The notes under the pieces are model-generated. The model was not told where the DNA came from and searched no databases. It saw nothing but the letters and a program-made list of their open reading frames with translations. This document shows, piece by piece, positions 17,784 through 25,346 of a stretch of DNA of 64,000 bases. Source of the stretch: Haliscomenobacter sp. (GTDB lineage: Bacteria > Bacteroidota > Bacteroidia > Chitinophagales > Saprospiraceae); NCBI GenBank assembly GCA_016713275.1, contig JADJPL010000014.1, positions 1 through 64,000 of the forward strand. Direction: 5' to 3'. Position numbers and translations under genes: made by a program. Position 1 is the first letter of the stretch. Each line of letters starts with the position of its first letter.

Positions 17784-18001
17784 TTAATCACCCTGCGGGC
17801 AGTATACATCGCTGCAATCTGCCCCAGCAGAAACCCAAAAACAACTGGTATATGAGTAGCCTTGATCAAGGCAAACTCCCCAAGGTTCTAAAACTGCAAT
17901 ACAAGAACCTTTGCCATTACACCTAATTTCATGTATTCCCACATCGAAGAAACAAAGAGCATAATGAAAATAGTTAAAGCAATTTTTTTTTCTGTTTTCA
18001 T
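17784..18001 (-). CDS. small Cys-rich secreted peptide C (frameshifted)
   Basis: The first frame gives a signal peptide (MKTEKKIALTIFIMLFVSS) and then stops early. Restoring one missing base between it and position about 17910 joins it to a Cys-rich tail in the next frame: CNGKGSCIAVLEPWGVC, then YTSCFWVSAGADC and DVYCPQGD to a stop at 17784. The repaired protein is about 72 residues with seven Cys. The length of the span (218 bases, one short of a codon multiple) fits a single-base deletion. The leader element at 18029-18086 precedes it, as for peptide A. The exact place of the shift is uncertain. Confidence 0.6.
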
Positions 18002-18028
18002 TGTGAAAATGATAATACTGGTAAAGTA

Positions 18029-18086
18029 ATTACCCCTACTCTCTTCCGGCTTTTCGGGATCCGCCGACACGAAATGGCCATTGTGC
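18029..18086 (-). promoter_or_regulatory. shared leader element, copy 3
   Basis: Matches 14552-14609 over about 58 bp and 3183-3217 over about 35 bp, and ends 27 bases before the ATG of peptide C. Substitutions between the copies that could be read as codons are mostly non-synonymous, so a DNA or RNA role is more likely than a coding one. Confidence 0.55.
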
Positions 18087-18097
18087 AGGCTAAATTT

Positions 18098-18113
18098 CCC
18101 CCCCCCCCCCCCC
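18098..18113. repeat. C16 homopolymer
   Basis: A run of sixteen C just upstream of the leader element (on its minus-strand 5' side). It may be phase-variable or of uncertain length in the assembly. Confidence 0.8.
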
Positions 18114-18191
18114 GAAATAGTCAAGTTTTTGGAGCGAACTTAAGTTCGGTTTTAAAACACCAGTTTGGCATGGTTTTCGATTGGCTATTTT

Positions 18192-21100
18192 TCAACGCCC
18201 CACCCCCTTCCACATCATCACCGGCAGCGCCGTAAACACCGCGAACAGCGAAAACAGCACGCCCCCGGTAGCGCCCACCGCCAGGGCAAACCAGAACACC
18301 TCCGCATCGCCTCCGCTCAGGAAGGGGATCAGCCCGCAAATGGTGGAGACCACAGTGAGTACGATCGTCCGGCCTCTTTGTACGAGCGCGAGCAACAACG
18401 CCCGGTTGGGGCGGCGCCCCCGCCCGGGATGGTGCATGTAGTCGTTGACGACGAATATGGCGGCGTTGACCGATATGCCCCCCAGCAAGACCATGGCGGC
18501 GTACCCCCCCTGGTCGAAGTAAAACCCACCCCAGGCAAAGGTCAGAAACAGTCCGATCAGCGAAAGCGGGATCATGGCGATCACCGCCAGCGGCTTGCGA
18601 AAGCTCTCAAATAAAATAGCGCAGATGAAAAAATTGGCGCCCAAGAGCGCGAGTAGAAGCAGCCACCGGTTTTTGGCCGATTTGCCTTCCCAAAACGAGC
18701 GGTACTCTTCGCGCTTGGCTTCGTACCCTGCCGGGAGGCGGGCGTTGAGCTTTTCCAGCGTTTCGTTGAGGAACCGGCCCCCAAATACGTACGAGCCGGT
18801 ATATTCAAAATGAACCATGCGAACATAACGCCGGTTCTGGCGGTGAATGGCCGCCGTGGTCTTTTCCCAGTTCAAGGTAGCCGCTTCGCCCAGCCGGACG
18901 GTCCGCACCGTGTCCAGTGCGAGCCCCTTGCCCATCAGGTCAAAGGTGGAAAAGGATTCGCTGCCGTAGGCGGCAAGCCGCACCGGATAGGATTCCCCGC
19001 CTGCCTCCCCCTGAATCTGGGCGCCCAGCGGAAGCGTGCTGGCTTGCAAGGCACTCAGCAAAGGACCCATATTGACCCCCTTCCGGGCCAGTTTTTCCCG
19101 GTCGAACTGCAACCGGTAGATATAGGCCGATTTTTCGTCGTACTCCAAACGGCCGTCGGTGCTCACTTTCTGTACCCGGGGATGGGTCTCCAGCATGGTC
19201 TTGAGCTCGCCGGCCCAATAGGCGAGCTGGTCGTAGTTGTATCCCATTAAGGGGACCCGGTAGCTGGGGATGCTCTCGCCAACGCCCGTTCCAAATCCTT
19301 GCCCTACGCCGTAAATGCCCCAATTCACGCCGCTCCAGTCGGTCGACCGGGCGATGAGGCGCGACCGCAGCACATAAGGAAGCGCGCTCCGCTCGTAGGC
19401 GGGGGTAAAGGTGATCTCGATCCGGCCTTCCTCGCCGGAGTAGACGTTGGTCACGTACTTCTCCACGCCCTCCACGCCTTCCAGAATGTCCTCCATGCGC
19501 CGCAGCAGAAAGTCCATCTGCTGCGGGGTCGCGCCGTGGGGCAGTTCGGCTCTTACCATCAGACGGGTCCGTTCGAAATCGCGGTAGCCAGACCGTTCAA
19601 ATACCTCGCGCAAAAACAGGCGGAGCGCTCCTCCGGTGAGGCGGTCCACGATGGGCCTAACGTTTTCCTGATAGCCCGGGGCGCCTATGGTGGCGTTGTA
19701 ATACGCCCAGCCTTCTATTTTGGCGGGCAATAAGAAAAGCGGCAGGCCCAGGGCCAGTGCCCATAAACCCAGGTAAAGGGGCCGGAACCGCGCGCAAAAC
19801 GCCGTGAAGCGATAAAACAGGCGAAACGACCGTACGCGCCAGCGCTTGGGCAAGGGCATGCGGGCCGGAGGCGCCGCCTTTTTTCCGCGAAGCAGCTCGT
19901 ACATGCCGGGAATGAACCCCAACGCGACGGCCAGGGAGGCGGCGAGCGAAAGGCAAACCACCAGGGCAAAGTCCTGCAGGTTTTGCCGCTCTTCGGGCGG
20001 CAGCAAAAATACAAGACCCAGGGCGGCGACGGTGGTGAGCGTGGCGCCCATGATGGAGGTAAACACCAGCCGCTTGCGGTGCTGCCGGTAGTAGTCGAGC
20101 ATCACCACGGCATTGTCGATCATGATCCCAAAAGCGATGGCTACCCCAGCCAGGGTGTAGAGGTGCACCGGTACCCCGAATGCCCATACCAGCAACAGGG
20201 TAAGCCCCAGATTCACCGTCAAGCCCGATAAGAGCGCCGCCAAACTCCTCCAGTCCCGGTAGGCCAGCAGGACGAAGAGGATCAGGATGGACATCGACCA
20301 GGCGGTGCGGCGGTAGGTCTTGGTTAATTCTTTGGACAGATACTCGGTTTGGTCGTACTCCAGCCGGACGGCGTAGCCTGCAGGCAGTTGGCGGGACAGC
20401 CGGGGGACCAACGCGCGCACCTTTCTGGACAGCGCGATGGCGTTTTGCCCTTCCCGGGCTTGTAAAGCCATCAGGACCGAGTTTTTCCCGTTGATGCGGT
20501 AGTATTGTCCCGGCTGTTCTTCTTCCAGACTGGCTTTGGCCACCTCCTTCAGCAAAACGCGCCCTCCATGAGGAAGCGCGATGGGCAATCGCTCGATGGT
20601 TTCCAGGGAGGCGGGCAAATGGCGGAATTGTATAAAAAATACCTCTCCGCGCTGATTGTAAGCGCTCCCGGGGTATTGAATCTGAAATTGATCGCGCAGG
20701 GCGCTTCCCAGGGCATCCGCCGGGAGGCCGAGCGCCGCCAGCTTGTCCGGGTAAAAGCGGATGGCCAGTTGGAGCGACGGCGCGCCGGAAATCTGGATTT
20801 CCCGCAGCCCGCCAATTTCAGCGAGCCCTTTGCGAAACACCGATTCCGCCGTTTTCCGAATTTGAAACGCCGCCGCCGGACCTTCCACGGTATACGCAAT
20901 AAACGGGCTTTGGCGGGCCTGCGTATTGACGTCCCCCACCCGCTGGGCTTTAGGGTAGGAAACCCCGGCAGGTAAACGCGGAAAAACCTGCCGCAACAGG
21001 GCGTGAAGCTCAAACTCCCGGGCTTCCATATCCGTTTTGGGTGCGAATTCCAGCGTGATGCTCCCCCCATTGTATCCGGAAACAGATTCGATCTTGGTCA

Positions 21101-21308
21101 GCCCCCTCAATTGGGAAAGTACGCCTTCGAGCAGCGCAGTAGCTTGCTGCTCCACCGTTTCGGGCGCTCCGCCCGGCAAGGAAAATTGCACGAGCATCTT
21201 GGTGGAATTGCCCCTGGGAAGCAGTTCGACGTGCAAATAAGGAAGCACGGCCACGCTCAGCGCCGCCACAGCCAGAAAAATCAAAACGATTCGGAAGGGA
21301 GATACCAT
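18192..21308 (-). CDS. RND-superfamily efflux permease, stand-alone
   Basis: A 1038-residue AcrB-like protein. The ATG at 21308 is chosen because the first helix (FRIVLIFLAVAALSVAVLP) follows directly; further in-frame sequence upstream is only a heptamer repeat. TM4 has GIMIDNAVVMLDYY with the proton-relay Asp, and the second half has GGISVNAAIFVVNDY at the equivalent TM10 site. It is divergent from the pump at 5333-8365. No adaptor or channel gene adjoins it; pcm lies immediately upstream on the same strand, 192 bases away. It must share partners encoded elsewhere. Substrate unknown. Confidence 0.9.
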   Translation of the reverse strand: MVSPFRIVLIFLAVAALSVAVLPYLHVELLPRGNSTKMLVQFSLPGGAPETVEQQATALLEGVLSQLRGLTKIESVSGYNGGSITLEFAPKTDMEAREFELHALLRQVFPRLPAGVSYPKAQRVGDVNTQARQSPFIAYTVEGPAAAFQIRKTAESVFRKGLAEIGGLREIQISGAPSLQLAIRFYPDKLAALGLPADALGSALRDQFQIQYPGSAYNQRGEVFFIQFRHLPASLETIERLPIALPHGGRVLLKEVAKASLEEEQPGQYYRINGKNSVLMALQAREGQNAIALSRKVRALVPRLSRQLPAGYAVRLEYDQTEYLSKELTKTYRRTAWSMSILILFVLLAYRDWRSLAALLSGLTVNLGLTLLLVWAFGVPVHLYTLAGVAIAFGIMIDNAVVMLDYYRQHRKRLVFTSIMGATLTTVAALGLVFLLPPEERQNLQDFALVVCLSLAASLAVALGFIPGMYELLRGKKAAPPARMPLPKRWRVRSFRLFYRFTAFCARFRPLYLGLWALALGLPLFLLPAKIEGWAYYNATIGAPGYQENVRPIVDRLTGGALRLFLREVFERSGYRDFERTRLMVRAELPHGATPQQMDFLLRRMEDILEGVEGVEKYVTNVYSGEEGRIEITFTPAYERSALPYVLRSRLIARSTDWSGVNWGIYGVGQGFGTGVGESIPSYRVPLMGYNYDQLAYWAGELKTMLETHPRVQKVSTDGRLEYDEKSAYIYRLQFDREKLARKGVNMGPLLSALQASTLPLGAQIQGEAGGESYPVRLAAYGSESFSTFDLMGKGLALDTVRTVRLGEAATLNWEKTTAAIHRQNRRYVRMVHFEYTGSYVFGGRFLNETLEKLNARLPAGYEAKREEYRSFWEGKSAKNRWLLLLALLGANFFICAILFESFRKPLAVIAMIPLSLIGLFLTFAWGGFYFDQGGYAAMVLLGGISVNAAIFVVNDYMHHPGRGRRPNRALLLALVQRGRTIVLTVVSTICGLIPFLSGGDAEVFWFALAVGATGGVLFSLFAVFTALPVMMWKGVGR

Positions 21309-21385
21309 CTGGGGTTTTTTAGGCCCCAAACTACGGCATTTTCCAAACGAAGGCAACCCCCTCTTTTCCCCTTTTGTTCCCCTTC

Positions 21386-21503
21386 TCCCGTCCCCCGTCC
21401 CCCGTCCCCCGTCCCCCGTCCCCCGTCCCCCGTCAACCGTCAACCGTCTACCGTCTACCGTCCCCCGTCAACCAACCGTCAACCGTCAACCGTCAACCGT
21501 CTA
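21386..21503. repeat. heptamer array (CCCCCGT / CAACCGT)
   Basis: Some sixteen seven-base units, first CCCCCGT then CAACCGT and CTACCGT, fill the gap between pcm and the RND permease and touch the end of pcm. Read on the coding strand, the array lies in the 5' region of the permease. Confidence 0.85.
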
Positions 21504-22141
21504 CTTCGTCCCCCCCAAAAAAGGCACAAAGCGAAAACTTCCTTTTTTTTCTTCTTCGAATTCTGTTTCCGAGCGCCGGGTGATGCGGAACATGGTTTGG
21601 ACGTCTTCGCCTACCGGGATGACGAGGATGCCTCCGATTTTGAGCTGCTGCTTTAAGGGCTCGGGGATGTAGGGGGCGCCGGCGGTGACGATGATGCGGT
21701 CGAAAGGAGCGAATTCGGGGAGGCCTTTGTAGCCATCGCGGAAAAAGAGGCGGATGCGGGAAAAACCGAGTTGTTCGAGCAGGATTTTGGCGGCCTCGTA
21801 CAGTTCTTTTTGGCGCTCGATGCTGAACACCCGGGCGCCCAGCATCGCCAGGATCGCGGCCTGATAGCCCGAACCGGTACCGATCTCCAAGACTTTGTCG
21901 CGTTTGCGGGCTTCCAGTAGCTCCGTCATATAAGCGACCGTATACGGCTGCGAGATCGTTTGGCCTGCGGCGATAGGGAAGGGCTGGTCCTGGTAAGCCC
22001 ATTCTTCAAACGCGTTGTCGAGGAAAAATGGCGGGGCAGGGTGTTCATCGCGCCCAGCACCTGCTCGTCGCGGATGCCTTTTTGCCGCAACTCGTCGATG
22101 AGTTGCCTGCGCATGCCCTGATGCCTGTAGGTGTCGGTCAC
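21501..22141 (-). CDS. pcm: protein-L-isoaspartate O-methyltransferase (frameshifted)
   Basis: About 213 residues when one base is added to the A5 run at 22024-22028, giving LPRHFFLDNAFEEWAYQDQ. This enzyme uses S-adenosylmethionine to repair isoaspartyl residues in aged proteins in the cytoplasm. It shows the GQTISQPYTVAYMTELLE motif, the SAM site VLEIGTGSGYQAAIL, and the late motifs FDRIIVTAGAP and LKIGGILVIPVG. A GTG at 22141 is preferred as start (VTDTYRHQGMRRQLIDELR), in line with family length; an in-frame TTG lies further up. It precedes the stand-alone RND permease. Confidence 0.85.
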
Positions 22142-22319
22142 AATGGTGTTGGTTTTCTTTGGCCGTAAGCTATACAATTTACGAAAGGATGCGGTAACGT
22201 GATTGATTTTTACTCCGAAATTTTTCCCGAACGTTTTACAAGACAGAATTTTTTCCCTTTATTTATTGAAAAGCGGGAAAAGGAATTTTTGAAAAAAGAA
22301 AAAGGGCTATCTTTATTTC

Positions 22320-22471
22320 GGGCCTGTCTCAAAAGACCGTTTTCGCCCCTGGCCAAAAATAGTTTTTTTTTCAATTCTAATAAAAAATTGTTCTGCGATT
22401 TTTTATTAGAATTGAAAAAATAAAATAAAATTTCATGCCGGTGGCAAAGATTGGTCTTTTGAGACAGGCCC
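22320..22471. mobile_element. MITE-like palindromic element, copy 2
   Basis: 152 bp with perfect 19-bp terminal inverted repeats GGGCCTGTCTCAAAAGACC (22320-22338 and complement 22453-22471). Internal arms and the central AT palindrome match the element at 5137-5292 in inverted orientation: here the GCCCCTGGCC arm is on the left and the CATGCCGGTGGC arm on the right. It is non-coding and lies between pcm and the oxygenase operon. Flanks 22142-22319 and 22472-22601 show no gene. Confidence 0.85.
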
Positions 22472-22601
22472 TCTATGGAAGAAGAGCGTTTCGTTTAATG
22501 CATTGGTTGTCATATCTTTACATCTTCCGCTGGCAGTGTAGCCGTTTTGATGCACTAATCCCCGGGGTATTCGGAAAGGTGAACATCTAACCAACATAAC
22601 T

Positions 22602-23819
22602 ATGATTAATACGTCCCCGAAATGGACTGTGGAGCAATTGCAGGCGTTCCGGTCCCAATCTGATCCAGTAGCAGATGCCGTTATCGTCGATATTTTTTCC
22701 CGGGGCGACCAGGCTGCCGTGCGGGCGCTCTTTGACCAATTGGTGCACAACCAGGATATTCCTCCGGCAGGGTTTGACCCCGTCGTCGCCAGGTATTTTG
22801 AAGAGACCGCTCATTTTCCCTCTTACGCGGATCCGGCGTTGATCCGGGAGGGAGAAGCCGTGTTCGCCAAATACGGGATGTTTGCCTCGATGGTCCTTTT
22901 TTGCAAATCCCTGCCGGAGTGTTATACTGGGCGGCGAGGCGCACAGGTGCTTTTGCTACCGGGAGGCTGGGCAGTAAAGATCCCCGCGCGCTGGCGCGCC
23001 GGTTGATGGAGACCGCACAGTTCGTGATCGACGTTCTGTCGCCTGGTGGACTTTCCCCGGCAGGAAAAGGGGTTCGCAGCGCACAGAAGGTGCGGCTTAT
23101 CCACGCGTCCATCCGCCATTTCCTCAAACAAAGAGGCTGGGATACCGAAGACTTGGGCGAGCCCCTGAACCAGGAAGATAAAGCCGGAACACTGATGGCC
23201 TTTTCCGCGCTGCTGCTCGACGGCTTTAAGATGATGCAGATCGGGCTTACCCCCGGGAGCAGGAAGCCTATTTCCATTGTTGGCGGATCGTGGGCCATAT
23301 CATGGGGGTCGACCCCGCTCTGATCCCCGCCAATTATGCCGAAGGGGAACAACTAGGCCAGATGATTATCCACCATCAGGCCGAACCCTCCCCGGAAGGA
23401 AAAGAATTAGCTGCCGCCGCGATTCATTTTATGGAAAGTATGGCAGGGGGCCGCTGTTCCACGACGTGCCTGAAGCGCTTACCCGATTCTTTATCGGCGA
23501 TCAGTATGCCGACTTGCTCGGCCTGGCCCCTCACGAGGACTTAATGCGCAACCTGGCGCCCCGCATGACCAAGCTGATCGGAAGAACCGTTAGCCATACC
23601 GAGGAACGCCACCCCGTATTCCGCGAACTGGCGAAATCCTTCAACCTGACCTTATTGAAAGCTCAGGTGGCCCATTTTAATAACCATAAAGCCATTCATT
23701 TTTACATCCCTCCTTCCCTTCGCGGCGACTGGAAGATCCCTGTAGAATGGGTGGACAAATGGAGCCTCCCCCTTTTTAACTGGAGGCTGGCTGTACAGAA
23801 AAAAAGAACGGAGCTTTAA
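22602..23819 (+). CDS. MpaB-family (DUF2236-type) oxygenase, three frameshifts
   Basis: About 406 residues after adding one base in each of three runs: T4 at 22951-22954, C5 at 23250-23254 and G5 at 23446-23450. The repaired text includes VLFATGRLGSKDPRALARRL, RLIHASIRHFLKQRGWD, GEPLNQEDKAGTLMAFS and REQEAYFHCWRIVGHIMGVD. These are the conserved blocks of the MpaB/latex-clearing-protein group, heme enzymes that cleave or oxidise isoprenoid chains; the His residues in these blocks are likely heme ligands. It starts a plus-strand unit: the next gene begins 15 bases after the stop. All three lesions are homopolymer deletions, so the gene is probably intact in the living cell. Confidence 0.78.
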
Positions 23820-23834
23820 AAAAAATAGCGAAGT

Positions 23835-24539
23835 ATGGAATCAACCTACTGCACCCAATACCCGGAACTGATGAAATACGTCAACCTGTGCGACTACAGT
23901 TTGGCGGACATCGTGCTGATCGCAATTGGCACCATCTTGTGGCTGGTCGCGTATGGGGTTATTATCCGGAACAGCCTCAAGTACAAGTTCGTCGAGATGC
24001 CGGTGGTCGCAGCGTCGGCGAATATCGCCTGGGAATTTGCCTGGGGATTTTTGCTGGTCACGAACCTGGGCAAAGCATTTGTATGGGGGTTACAGGCCTG
24101 GTTTTTATTTGACGTGTTTATTTTTATTCAGGTACTGCGTTACGGGCATAAGCAGTGGAAGTCCGGGTTTTTCACCAAACACTTCCGGTTGCTGGTTATC
24201 CTGGCGACCCTGGTTTGGGTTCCGGTATTTTATTACATGTGCAAAGATGGGCATGACCAGCCGATGGGCACCACGTCTGCCTATTTCATTACAGTGCCGA
24301 TGGCGGTCCTTTATCTTTCTTCCTTTATTGACGGCCCTAATGCCAGGTATTATTCCCTCACCGTAGCCTGGGCGAAAGGGCTTGGGAACGCGTTTATGAC
24401 GGTTTTCACTTTGTTGCATTACCAACAGCTCAACGAAATCAAGATTATGGCCCTGGCGGTTTTTGTCTTTGACCTGATCTATTTTATCAAGGTTTGGCAA
24501 TACCGGCGCAGGCAGGGGCCGGCTATAGCCGCTGCCTGA
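23835..24539 (+). CDS. seven-helix protein, transmembrane terpene cyclase-like (1)
   Basis: 234 residues with seven clear membrane helices and almost no loops. TM2 carries ANIAWEFAWGF (Glu67), TM3 LFDVFIFIQVLRYG (Asp93), TM7 FVFDLIYFIKV (Asp213). The size, seven-helix layout and acidic residues in TM2 and TM7 agree with the Pyr4/PaxB-type terpene cyclases, in which a TM2 Glu and a TM7 Asp protonate the substrate. This is recognition by pattern, not by search, so a small sensory or transport protein is not excluded. It lies 15 bases after the oxygenase and 58 before a paralogue, suggesting that all act on one membrane-bound substrate. Confidence 0.6.
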   Translation: MESTYCTQYPELMKYVNLCDYSLADIVLIAIGTILWLVAYGVIIRNSLKYKFVEMPVVAASANIAWEFAWGFLLVTNLGKAFVWGLQAWFLFDVFIFIQVLRYGHKQWKSGFFTKHFRLLVILATLVWVPVFYYMCKDGHDQPMGTTSAYFITVPMAVLYLSSFIDGPNARYYSLTVAWAKGLGNAFMTVFTLLHYQQLNEIKIMALAVFVFDLIYFIKVWQYRRRQGPAIAAA

Positions 24540-24597
24540 GCTGGCTCGAGAGCGGCGTCTTTTGTGACCGTATTATAACACCTAAAAGACCTTACAT

Positions 24598-25293
24598 ATG
24601 AATCACGTTGTGGAAACCTTATTCACCAGCGAGAAGTACACCACCCAGCAGATGATCCTGTACTATCTGGGCGCGTTTAGCTGGTTTTCGGCGTATATCC
24701 TCGTCGTGCGGAGGATCATCCGGGAAAAATTTATTGAATTTCCGGGGTTTATCATTGCCGGAAATGTGCCCTGGGAACTCTTATGGGGGTTCTATTTTCC
24801 GCTCGACTTTGGCGGCGTTTACCTGCTTTGGCTCTGGCGTTGTGGGGCCTTACTGGATTGCTTCAATTTTTACGCGGTGCTGCGCTGGGGGCGCCAGGAG
24901 GCGTTGAACCCTTACCTGAGGAAGTATCATGTACCGGTAATGATTGGTAGTTTTGTTGTTCTGGGGGCATTAAACTACTTCTACACCGCCCAGGGATGGG
25001 ACCTCCCGTTTGGTATCCGTTCGGCCATGATCCAAAACGTGATCATGTCGACCATGTGCATCGTTATGGTCCTGAAGTTTCCCCAGAAACAGTTTTCAAA
25101 AGCAGTAGGCTGGTTGAAATTTTTTGGCACCAGTGTTTTCTTCAACATCTTTATCTTTAGCGTGTGGCCGGAAGATCGGTTTACTCAGGCCCTGGGGATT
25201 ACCTGTATTCTATTGGACCTTATCCACATTTACCTGGTAAGCACCCAGAAATGGAAGACGAAAGCGCTGGAGCAGCAAGCATCCATTGCCTGA
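24598..25293 (+). CDS. seven-helix protein, transmembrane terpene cyclase-like (2)
   Basis: 231 residues, paralogous to the preceding gene. It has the same seven-helix plan and the same three acidic positions: NVPWELLWGF in TM2 (Glu60), LLDCFNFYAVLRWG in TM3 (Asp87) and ILLDLIHIYLV in TM7 (Asp207). Overall identity to its neighbour is low outside these motifs, so the pair is an old duplication rather than a recent one; they could form a heterodimer or act in sequence. A polar C-terminal tail ends the protein. The signalling gene starts 53 bases downstream. Confidence 0.6.
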   Translation: MNHVVETLFTSEKYTTQQMILYYLGAFSWFSAYILVVRRIIREKFIEFPGFIIAGNVPWELLWGFYFPLDFGGVYLLWLWRCGALLDCFNFYAVLRWGRQEALNPYLRKYHVPVMIGSFVVLGALNYFYTAQGWDLPFGIRSAMIQNVIMSTMCIVMVLKFPQKQFSKAVGWLKFFGTSVFFNIFIFSVWPEDRFTQALGITCILLDLIHIYLVSTQKWKTKALEQQASIA

Positions 25294-25346
25294 GTTGAGA
25301 CGGGATGAAAAGGCAAAGGCTTTGGGCTAAAGGCTAAATAATATTC

